Assembly (NCBI GenBank): GCA_028717405.1
Contig: JAQUNY010000089.1
Coordinates: 1-6,670, forward strand
DNA: 6,670 bases
Source: Eubacteriales bacterium
GTDB lineage: Bacteria; Bacillota; Clostridia; JAQUNY01
Direction: 5' to 3'
Of this stretch, positions 1 through 5,404 are shown one piece after another. The notes below the pieces were generated by a model. The model was given only the letters and a program-made list of their open reading frames with translations, was not told where the DNA came from and did not search any database. The first letter of the stretch is position 1, and each line of letters opens with the position of its first letter. Position numbers and translations under genes: made by a program.

Positions 1-43
1 TCGTTGTTCCCTGGTCGAGTGCAATGATATATTTCCCGTTCAT
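1..43 (-). CDS. glpK: Glycerol kinase, N-terminal fragment (cut by window edge)
   Basis: Only the first 14 codons lie in the window. They read MNGKYIIALDQGTT, which matches the start of glycerol kinases: the IALDQGTT stretch is the phosphate-binding loop of the FGGY carbohydrate kinase fold. The enzyme phosphorylates glycerol to sn-glycerol 3-phosphate with ATP in the cytoplasm. The ATG at 43-41 is preceded by a perfect AGGAGG at 60-55, 11 nt upstream. An in-frame GTG four codons earlier sits too close to that site to be the start. The identification rests on a short but characteristic motif; another FGGY kinase such as xylulokinase is possible but fits less well. The gene is the first of its transcript and heads out of the window to the left. 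Confidence 0.85.
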   Translation of the reverse strand, partial: MNGKYIIALDQGTT

Positions 44-102
44 TTTCTTCACCGCCTCCTTTTTCACCTATCTATCTGTATATTTCCTTTATATTTGTAT
101 TT

Positions 103-150
103 CCTGATTGTTTTATTTTCTGATCTTTAGATTGCCTGATCTTCTGATGC
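103..150. repeat. Imperfect 16-bp direct repeats in the glpK upstream region
   Basis: The pentamer CTGAT recurs on the plus strand at 104, 120, 136 and 144, so the copies fall on multiples of 8 bp. The region can be read as three imperfect 16-bp units (103-118, 119-134, 135-150). It lies in the presumed 5' leader of glpK. It may be a protein or RNA binding array or chance low complexity. Confidence 0.3.
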
Positions 151-192
151 CCCTGCCTGAAAAATTTGCTATTTTACTGTCTTATGCAATTA

Positions 193-221
193 ATTATACA
201 TTTCAAAAATGCTTTGTACCA
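193..221 (-). promoter_or_regulatory. Candidate glpK promoter
   Basis: A perfect TATAAT lies on the minus strand at 198-193. The -35 region 16-18 bp upstream (around 216-221) is poor; no version matches more than about three of six TTGACA positions, so an activator or other contacts may be needed. Transcription would begin near 186 and give a leader of about 140 nt before glpK. I saw no clear cre box or terminator hairpin in that leader, so neither CcpA control nor GlpP-type antitermination can be claimed. Confidence 0.35.
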
Positions 222-246
222 TATAAGAGCCGCTTGAAACTTGGAT

Positions 247-275
247 TTGACTTATTATGCTCATTATGGTAGCAT
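247..275 (+). promoter_or_regulatory. Candidate promoter of the plus-strand small transcript
   Basis: TTGACT at 247-252 (five of six matches to the -35 consensus) is followed, after exactly 17 bp, by TAGCAT at 270-275 (four of six to the -10 consensus). Transcription would start near 282, beside an inverted repeat and about 140 nt before a strong terminator on the same strand. The -10 is weak, so this is a plausible rather than certain promoter. Confidence 0.4.
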
Positions 276-280
276 GAATT

Positions 281-300
281 TGCATGTAATATTATATGCA
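281..300. repeat. 20-bp near-perfect palindrome at the predicted transcript start
   Basis: The halves TGCATGTAAT and ATTATATGCA are inverted copies with nine of ten positions paired; the exception is G286 against T295. It lies at the expected start site of the plus-strand transcript, where it could be a repressor operator or an AT-rich 5' hairpin. No regulator can be assigned. Confidence 0.45.
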
Positions 301-421
301 TCGCGGCAACCGGAGCCGACTTTCGTAAAGAAAGGAGTGATGCTTGGGTGGTACACGAAATGGAGGTGGCTGTCCTCTGACAGCCGCAGACAGGCCGGCC
401 TGAGAGGGTCGGCCTGTTTTT
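282..421 (+). ncRNA. Candidate free-standing small RNA, possibly a decayed T-box leader
   Basis: This short unit is bounded by a promoter-like sequence and a strong intrinsic terminator. No same-strand gene follows, since comEA comes in from the other side. Predicted hairpins are 320-334 (CTTTC/GAAAG, covering part of a Shine-Dalgarno-like AAAGGAG at 331-337), 368-385 (7-bp stem, 4-nt loop) and the terminator at 390-417. GGGTGGTACACG at 346-357 differs from the common T-box variant GGGTGGTACCACG by one missing C. ACG (355-357) and GGG (346-348) can pair with TGT (371-373) and CCT (374-376) in an antiterminator-like fold. No Stem I or specifier loop is recognisable. Tiny frames with acceptable ribosome-site spacing exist (TTG at 344, 19 codons; GTG at 348, 10 codons), but neither resembles a known peptide. 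Confidence 0.4.
390..421 (+). terminator. Strong intrinsic terminator
   Basis: ACAGGCCGGCC (390-400) pairs with GGTCGGCCTGT (407-417) across a six-base TGAGAG loop, giving an 11-bp GC-rich stem with one G-U pair. A run of five T follows (417-421). The opposite strand has no U-run after the hairpin, so it works on plus-strand transcripts and is unlikely to terminate the converging comEA message. Confidence 0.85.
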
Positions 422-429
422 ATGCTGTC

Positions 430-508
430 ACTTTATAATTATTGCCAACAATTTATTACCGGAACTTTATAATAATTGCTCTTTATTATGCTTGATCTTT
501 ATCATGCT
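430..508. repeat. Degenerate AT-rich direct repeats downstream of comEA
   Basis: A 16-nt unit ACTTTATAATTATTGC at 430-445 recurs at 464-479 with one mismatch. A 12-nt unit CTTTATTATGCT at 481-492 recurs at 497-508 with one mismatch. The units share a CTTTAT core and are spaced 34, 16 and 16 bp, and the last copy overlaps the comEA stop codon. No convincing terminator for comEA is present here; only a weak AT-only pairing can be drawn. Confidence 0.5.
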
Positions 509-1355
509 AATGTAAAACGTCAACGTATATGAAATTTTTTATCTGATCAAATCTTCCCTGCTTGATCCCCGGTACAGCCATTATGTCTTCTATGGCCGAA
601 AAATAGCCGTTCTCATTTCTGTGAGAAACAATTGCAGCGGCTGTAACGGGGCCTATCCCCGGCAAAGCCTCAAGTTCCGCCGCGGTTGCCTTGTTGATAT
701 TGATCCTGCAGGCTCCGTCAGGCTGCTCCGGTCCGGTATTATTATTGTAACTGATGCCGCATGACTCTTCGCCCTCATAGATAACAGCATCAATTGGTCC
801 GGTTATTACATCAAGCGAACATCCTGTCCCGGCATACTCACTGTTTTCAGCAACGCTGCCATCAGCTCCGACGGCAGCCGTATAGTCAGGAGGCACGACC
901 TGATAAACAACAGGCTTTATTCTGAGCATGGTATTGTCATATAGCCTGTATACAAGATTCACATTATATATGTCAGCGTCATCTGTAAAGCCTCCGGCCT
1001 TGTCTACAGCTTCTTTTATTATACTTCCCCTTTTTATTTGTATCACTCCGGGAGATTTGACACATCCCGTCACATAAACATATATCAGTTCATCTGCTGC
1101 CGGGGAAGTTTCTTCCGCTTCCTGACCTTCATTCCCCTCATCAGTTTCTCCATCCGGATCATCCGATGTGACCGGGGACGAAAAAGATATAGATGAACCT
1201 GCGGATGATATACGCAAATTACCGGCTATTACAGGCTGACTTTTCATGCTGATCATGTACCCCAGAAAAGAAACAATCAGTAAAGCTGCCGCTGCAACAA
1301 TTGCCGCATTTCGGTTACTTAAGGCCAACTCCCTCCCGAACAGTGTTATCTTCAT
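507..1355 (-). CDS. comEA: Competence protein ComEA, membrane-anchored DNA receptor
   Basis: ComEA binds double-stranded DNA outside the membrane and hands it to the ComEC channel during natural transformation. In the 282-residue product I see a single N-terminal membrane helix (about 16-35), an acidic Ser/Glu/Asp-rich linker (to about 88), an SLBB domain (about 89-148, with YVTGCVKSPG), a long insert (about 149-215), and a C-terminal tandem helix-hairpin-helix DNA-binding domain (about 219-282, with ININKA, LPGIGPVTAAAI and VPGIKQGRFDQI). Bacillus ComEA is near 205 residues, so this one is enlarged, mainly in the linkers. Four cysteines (98, 179, 199, 216) lie outside the membrane. The frame stays open to a GTG at 1391 that lacks a ribosome site. 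I prefer the ATG at 1355, which has GGAGG and a G-run upstream although the spacing is long. The gene has its own promoter, and comEC is not adjacent. Confidence 0.9.
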   Translation of the reverse strand: MKITLFGRELALSNRNAAIVAAAALLIVSFLGYMISMKSQPVIAGNLRISSAGSSISFSSPVTSDDPDGETDEGNEGQEAEETSPAADELIYVYVTGCVKSPGVIQIKRGSIIKEAVDKAGGFTDDADIYNVNLVYRLYDNTMLRIKPVVYQVVPPDYTAAVGADGSVAENSEYAGTGCSLDVITGPIDAVIYEGEESCGISYNNNTGPEQPDGACRININKATAAELEALPGIGPVTAAAIVSHRNENGYFSAIEDIMAVPGIKQGRFDQIKNFIYVDVLH

Positions 1356-1419
1356 CTTACTGCCCCCGCCTCCGCAAATCCCGATTTCCACCGTGGTATA
1401 ATTAATTCTTCTCTTTTAT

Positions 1420-1470
1420 ACGGCCCTGTTCTGCCTGCCTGTCCCACCTGCAGGACATAATAATGGCCGC
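1420..1470 (-). promoter_or_regulatory. Structured 5' leader of comEA
   Basis: Within the predicted leader of about 145 nt, 1465-1470 can pair with 1420-1425 (six pairs, one G-U). Inside this, TGTCC/GGACA at 1440-1444 and 1453-1457 forms a 5-bp stem with an 8-nt loop. No U-run follows and I do not recognise a riboswitch class. Two short frames (about 30 codons) run through the leader but have no ribosome site. Confidence 0.3.
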
Positions 1471-1506
1471 ACCTGAAACATCCAATAATATTTCCATGAT
1501 GCAGCC

Positions 1507-1535
1507 ATTGTATTATATTTTTCTATTATTGTCAA
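1507..1535 (-). promoter_or_regulatory. comEA promoter, near-consensus sigma-A type
   Basis: The minus strand carries a perfect TTGACA at 1535-1530, a 17-bp spacer and TACAAT (five of six) at 1512-1507. Transcription would start near 1500, about 145 nt before the preferred comEA start. Such a strong housekeeping-type promoter suggests that comEA is expressed on its own and is not dependent on a dedicated competence sigma factor. Confidence 0.75.
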
Positions 1536-1567
1536 TTTATTACTTTTATATTAAATACATTTCCTTC

Positions 1568-2218
1568 TTATTCCACCTTTGTTATCAGTTCGCCTATATC
1601 ATCAATAATCAGGTCTGGGCTCGCCTTTATTAGTGCATCTGTATCCCCGAAGCCTGAAGTGATGCCGCATGTGAAGGTACCCGCCTTCTTCCCTGCAAAA
1701 ATGTCGGTACATGCATCGCCAACCATAAGTGATTTACCGGGCTCTGCCTTCAGGTGCGCAAGCGCTTTCAGGATACCCTCCGGCTCCGGTTTCAGCGAAC
1801 CTGCAGATTCAGGTCCGATAACAATGCCAAAATCGCTGCTGATCCCCAGCTTTTCCATAATAGCCTTTGTTATACTTTCAGGTTTATTTGATACTATGCC
1901 CTTCTCCCTGGCCTTAAAATGCTTCAGTACTGACAGTGTGTTTTTATACAGTTTTGTATATTTTACACAATTTCTGAAGTAAAACTCCCTGTAGTAAGGC
2001 AGGGCCTCACTGATTACCTGTTCGCTGCTGCCTTTGAATACATTTCTGATAAGGTTTCCCATCCCGTTGCCCACAAATGATATGATCTCATCTCTGTCCA
2101 TCTGAGGTATTCCGAATTTTTTCTGGGTACTCTGTATGGCATATGCGATGTCTTCTCCCGTATCGGCTATGACACCGTCAAAATCGAATATAATTGCGCC
2201 TGCTTTTATTTTTGTCAT
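1568..2218 (-). CDS. HAD-superfamily phosphatase, phosphoglycolate phosphatase-like (Gph/PpaX type)
   Basis: The 216-residue product has all four HAD signatures: motif I FDFDGVIADT with nucleophile Asp12 and acid/base Asp14; motif II at IVSNKP (Ser110); motif III Lys143 in SLKPEPEG; and motif IV VGDACTD with Asp168 and Asp172. A helical cap lies between motifs I and II (about 20-90) and includes the FVGNGMGNLIRNV stretch typical of Gph-like members. Such enzymes hydrolyse small phosphomonoesters such as 2-phosphoglycolate, or pyrophosphate in PpaX, using Mg2+ in the cytoplasm; the substrate cannot be fixed from sequence. The ATG at 2218 follows AAGGGG closely. The gene starts 44 bp after leuS and is probably the last in that operon. 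No clear terminator hairpin follows it. Confidence 0.88.
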   Translation of the reverse strand: MTKIKAGAIIFDFDGVIADTGEDIAYAIQSTQKKFGIPQMDRDEIISFVGNGMGNLIRNVFKGSSEQVISEALPYYREFYFRNCVKYTKLYKNTLSVLKHFKAREKGIVSNKPESITKAIMEKLGISSDFGIVIGPESAGSLKPEPEGILKALAHLKAEPGKSLMVGDACTDIFAGKKAGTFTCGITSGFGDTDALIKASPDLIIDDIGELITKVE

Positions 2219-2262
2219 TCTTCCCCTTTATGTCAGCATACAAATAAATAACTTCACCAGTC

Positions 2263-4908
2263 TTAAGAAGGCCTGGCCACAATATTAACCAACTTGCCGG
2301 GCACAGGTATCACCTTGATGATTTTCATGCCGTCAGTCAGCTTCATGACCGCCTCCATCTTCATTACTGTGCGGCTCAGTTCATCTGCGCCAAGTCCTGT
2401 GGCGACCATGGTCCTCTCTCTGATCTTCCCGTTGATCTGAATTACTATTTCGATCTCATCCTTTTTTATTGCATCCGGATCATAGGACGGCCATTTTTGC
2501 TCATGAACACTCCCGTCTCCGCCTGTCATTTTCCACAGTTCCTCGGCGACATGCGGGACAAAAGGCGCCATTAAAAGGATCAGTGTTTTAACAGCTTTTT
2601 TTGTGAGCGCAGCTTTCCTTTTACCGGCGGGTACTTTTTCTCTGTATGCATAAAAAGCATTTACCATTTCCATCACCGCACTGATAGCTGTATTGAAATT
2701 GAAACGCTCGCGGATATCCTCTGTGACCTTCCTGATACAGTAGTTTACAGCATAGTCCAAATCCCTGTTTTCAGCTTCAATGGCACTGACATCAGTGGTT
2801 TCTGCGCCGGCGTCCGTTTTACCGGAGGGATCAGATCCGCTTTCTGGCGGAGGCGGAGGTAAAGGCGGAGCCAGTTCTTCCACAATTCGCCAAATCCTGT
2901 TTATGAACCTGTAGCATCCCTCAACACTCTGGTCATTCCATTCGAGGTCTTTCTCCGGAGGCGAAGCAAAAAGTATAAACAATCTCGCTGTATCGGCGCC
3001 AAATTTCCCGATTATTTCTTCCGGGCTGACAACATTCCCCAGTGACTTTGACATCTTAGCGCCGTCCTTAAGGACCATTCCCTGCGTCAGAAGATTTTTA
3101 AACGGCTCGTCACATGTGACATGTCCCATATCATACAGCGCTTTTACGAAAAACCTTGAATAAAGCAGATGCAGTATTGCGTGCTCAATACCGCCGATAT
3201 ACTGGTCCACGGGCATCCAGTAATCCGTTTTGTCTTTGCCGAATGGCTGTGTGTCGTTGTGCGGATCGCAATATCTCAGATAATACCATGAGGAACAGAC
3301 AAATGTATCCATGGTGTCGATCTCCCGCCTGCCTTTACCTCCGCATACAGGGCATACAGTCTCCAGAAATGATGCACTGCCTGACAGGGGCGACTTTCCA
3401 AGGCCGGTAAAAGCCACATCGGTCGGGAGTACCACTGGCAGATCCTTTTCAGGCACAGGCACGATCCCGCATTTGTCGCAATATATTACCGGTATGGGAG
3501 CTCCCCAGTATCTTTGCCTTGATATCAGCCAGTCACGCAGCTTGAAGTTGATTTTCCTTCTGCCCGCGCCGATTTTTTCCATATGATCGATGATAGCTCC
3601 AATTGCAGCTGTGCTGACCATGCCGTCAAAAATCCCCGAGTTGTCAAGAATACCGGGGTCTACATAAGCTTCGGACATTTCGTCTGCTTTAAGCCTCAAG
3701 TTTTCAGGCTGTATGACTACTTTGACAGGTATGCCGTATTTCGCGGCAAATTCAAAGTCTCTCTGGTCATGTGCAGGGACTCCCATTACGATCCCTGTGC
3801 CATATTCGGCCAGTACATAATTCGCGATATACAGCGGCACCCTGTCGCCATTTAACGGATTGATGACATACCTGCCCGTAAATATCCCGATTTTTTCGGT
3901 TTCAGCAGATGTTCTCTCTATCTCATTCAGTGATGACATGCTTTTAACAAAATCAAGGCAGCCTTTCTCCTGCGGGAGCCCCTTAATAATCTTATCCAGC
4001 ATTGGGTGCTCGGGAGCCATAACCATATATGTTACGCCATATATGGTGTCAGGTCTTGTGGTATACACGCTGATCATTGTTTTCTGACGGGTGGTTTTAT
4101 CTTCCTTCCCTGCTGCTTCTGCCGCTTCTGATGCTTCTGCCGCTTCTGATACTTCTGCCGCTGCGCTGTGAATATCTTCAAGCACAAAGTCAGCCTCGAC
4201 TCCTTCGCTCCTGCCTATCCAGTTCTGCTGCATTATCTTTACTTTTTCAGGCCATCCGGGCAGCTTCTCCAGATCGTCGAGGAGCCTCTGTGCATATTCG
4301 GTTATTTTAAAATACCACTGTTCCAGATCCTTCTTGCCGACATTCTGTTTGCATCTTTCGCATTTGCCGCCGATAACCTGTTCATTTGCAAGGACAGTAT
4401 TACAGGAAGGACACCAGTTGACAAATGATTTCTTTTTATACGCCAGCCCCTTCTTATACAGCTGGAGGAACATCCACTGAGTCCATTTATAGTAATCCGG
4501 ATGGCAGGTCGCGACCTCGCGCTCCCAGTCATAGCTGAGGCCGAGCTGTTTCAGCTGCTTCCTCATATTGGATATGTTGCCCCATGTCCATTCATTCGGA
4601 TGTATTCCTCTTGATATTGCGGCATTCTCTGCCGGGAGTCCGAATGAATCCCAGCCCATGGGATGCAGCACATTATATCCGTGCATTTTCATATACCTTG
4701 CTATGACATCCCCGATGGAATAGTTTCTCACATGTCCCATGTGCAGATTGCCTGAAGGGTAGGGAAACATCTCAAGGACATAATATTTTTCCCCTTCTCT
4801 CCCTGTAAAGTTCCTTCCAGGGATTTCGGCTTCCCTAGCAGTGAAGGCTCCTTTTTCTTCCCATTTTTTCTGCCATTTTTGTTCGATTTTTTCAGCCTCA
4901 TAGCGCAT
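2263..4908 (-). CDS. leuS: Leucyl-tRNA synthetase
   Basis: LeuRS charges tRNA-Leu with leucine and edits mischarged products. Residues are numbered from an in-frame TTG at 4914. The ATP-binding HMGH lies at 58-61 and KMSKS at 620-624. A cysteine cluster (CPSC at 168-171, CERC at 185-188) resembles a zinc knuckle, and a second one (CDKC 479-482, CPVC 521-524) lies in the catalytic region. The CP1 editing domain spans about 225-425, with TTRPDTIYG (285-293) and GVPAHDQRD (378-386). The anticodon-binding helical domain and C-terminal domain follow (about 720-883). Two insertions stand out: Ala/Glu-rich at about 249-277 and Pro/Asp-rich at about 682-718, making the protein longer than the Bacillus enzyme of about 804 residues. 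I prefer the ATG at 4908, with AAGGAAG 10 nt upstream; the TTG is only 4 nt from it. No T-box fits in the 33-nt gap after rsfS, so control is probably by the operon. Confidence 0.97.
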   Translation of the reverse strand: MRYEAEKIEQKWQKKWEEKGAFTAREAEIPGRNFTGREGEKYYVLEMFPYPSGNLHMGHVRNYSIGDVIARYMKMHGYNVLHPMGWDSFGLPAENAAISRGIHPNEWTWGNISNMRKQLKQLGLSYDWEREVATCHPDYYKWTQWMFLQLYKKGLAYKKKSFVNWCPSCNTVLANEQVIGGKCERCKQNVGKKDLEQWYFKITEYAQRLLDDLEKLPGWPEKVKIMQQNWIGRSEGVEADFVLEDIHSAAAEVSEAAEASEAAEAAGKEDKTTRQKTMISVYTTRPDTIYGVTYMVMAPEHPMLDKIIKGLPQEKGCLDFVKSMSSLNEIERTSAETEKIGIFTGRYVINPLNGDRVPLYIANYVLAEYGTGIVMGVPAHDQRDFEFAAKYGIPVKVVIQPENLRLKADEMSEAYVDPGILDNSGIFDGMVSTAAIGAIIDHMEKIGAGRRKINFKLRDWLISRQRYWGAPIPVIYCDKCGIVPVPEKDLPVVLPTDVAFTGLGKSPLSGSASFLETVCPVCGGKGRREIDTMDTFVCSSWYYLRYCDPHNDTQPFGKDKTDYWMPVDQYIGGIEHAILHLLYSRFFVKALYDMGHVTCDEPFKNLLTQGMVLKDGAKMSKSLGNVVSPEEIIGKFGADTARLFILFASPPEKDLEWNDQSVEGCYRFINRIWRIVEELAPPLPPPPPESGSDPSGKTDAGAETTDVSAIEAENRDLDYAVNYCIRKVTEDIRERFNFNTAISAVMEMVNAFYAYREKVPAGKRKAALTKKAVKTLILLMAPFVPHVAEELWKMTGGDGSVHEQKWPSYDPDAIKKDEIEIVIQINGKIRERTMVATGLGADELSRTVMKMEAVMKLTDGMKIIKVIPVPGKLVNIVARPS
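4115..4162. repeat. 18-bp tandem repeat inside leuS
   Basis: Two perfect copies of an 18-bp unit (4115-4132 and 4133-4150, beginning GCTTCTGCCGCTTCTGAT) are followed by a partial third copy to about 4162. The unit length is a multiple of three, so changes in copy number keep the leuS frame. On the coding strand it encodes the Ser-Glu-Ala-Ala-Glu-Ala pattern at the entrance of the editing domain. Confidence 0.85.
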
Positions 4909-4941
4909 ACTCAAAACACTTCCTTCATCCGGCCGTATTTC

Positions 4942-5295
4942 CTATTTTACAGGCGTGTCACGGTGCTTCATCACACTATCCGACCAGAGCCTCTCGATAT
5001 TATAAAATTCTCTTTCATCTTTATGAAAAATGTGTACTACAATATCTCCGTAATCCATCAGGATCCATCTTGCCGTCCCATATCCTTCCTTATGAAGGCA
5101 GGCCAGCCCTTCCTCCTCAAGCTTCTCTTCGACCTCATCGCACAACGTCCTGATATGAGTCTCGGAAGATCCGCTGCAAATAACGAAATAATCGGCTAGT
5201 ACTGTCTTTCCTTTTATATCAAGTATTTCAATGTCCCGCGCTTTCTTATCTTCCAATATCACCGCAATCTTCCCGGCTGTCTTGTTAATATCCAA
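4942..5295 (-). CDS. rsfS: Ribosomal silencing factor RsfS
   Basis: RsfS (formerly YbeB/YqeL, DUF143/Iojap family) binds ribosomal protein uL14 and blocks subunit joining when nutrients are scarce. The 117-residue product is a normal full-length member. It carries the family core DYFVICSGSS (35-44), the helix DEVEEKLEEEG, and the C-terminal signature from WILMDYGDIVVHIF (77-90) to REFYNIERLW (95-104). The start is TTG at 5295, supported by GGAGG 10 nt upstream; no nearby ATG fits the family N-terminus. It lies 109 bp after the LytR_C gene and just before leuS, in the order usual for Clostridia and close to that of Bacillus (yqeK-yqeL). A possible internal promoter in the upstream gap could drive rsfS, leuS and the phosphatase. 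Confidence 0.95.
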   Translation of the reverse strand: MDINKTAGKIAVILEDKKARDIEILDIKGKTVLADYFVICSGSSETHIRTLCDEVEEKLEEEGLACLHKEGYGTARWILMDYGDIVVHIFHKDEREFYNIERLWSDSVMKHRDTPVK

Positions 5296-5335
5296 TATTT
5301 TATTTCCTCCCGATATCTTTGGTATCTTTGTTTAC

Positions 5336-5363
5336 ATTATTTGAGTATCATTATCATTATCAA
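5336..5363 (-). promoter_or_regulatory. Candidate internal promoter overlapped by a GATAAT hexamer array
   Basis: On the minus strand TTGATA (5363-5358, five of six to consensus) is followed, 16 bp later, by AATAAT (5341-5336, five of six), placing a start near 5329 and about 33 nt before rsfS. The sequence between contains GATAAT, GATAAT, GATACT in tandem (5361-5344). The first two hexamers match the left part of the Fur-box consensus (GATAATGATAAT...), and the array overlaps the -35. Iron control is inference only, because the inverted half-site of a full Fur box is missing. Confidence 0.4.
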
Positions 5364-5370
5364 CTGTCAG

Positions 5371-5402
5371 TCTTTATATTCTCTTATTATTCGCTTATTA
5401 TT
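5371..5402. repeat. Short AT-rich tandem repeats after the LytR_C gene
   Basis: CTCTTATTATT (5381-5391) and CGCTTATTATT (5392-5402) are adjacent 11-bp copies with one mismatch, preceded by a weaker third unit at 5371-5380. They resemble the CTTTAT-type units at 430-508. No hairpin or terminator is formed. Confidence 0.4.
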
Positions 5403-5404
5403 TT

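Noticed and set aside
331..380. Possible tiny holin-like toxin gene (AAAGGAG followed by GTG at 348)
   Set aside because: The ribosome site resembles those of small holin-like toxin genes, but the frame stops after ten codons and contains no hydrophobic helix. At most it is a relic.
241..438. 65-codon plus-strand open frame upstream and through the terminator at 390-421
   Set aside because: It runs through the terminator stem and T-run, its only good ribosome site is in the middle, and the translation resembles no family.
1404..1499. Upstream open frame of about 31 codons in the comEA leader
   Set aside because: The predicted start lies only a few bases from the transcription start and has no ribosome site. 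The frame is probably open by chance.
4077..4310. Plus-strand frame with a Leu/Pro-rich repetitive translation opposite leuS
   Set aside because: It is the antisense shadow of the 18-bp repeat in leuS, with no start signal.
4302..4532. 76-codon minus-strand frame inside leuS
   Set aside because: It overlaps the zinc-knuckle region of leuS in another frame and shows no family resemblance.
4909..4941. T-box or other leader controlling leuS directly
   Set aside because: Only 33 nt separate rsfS and leuS, with no T-box motif or terminator, so leuS must be transcribed from farther upstream.
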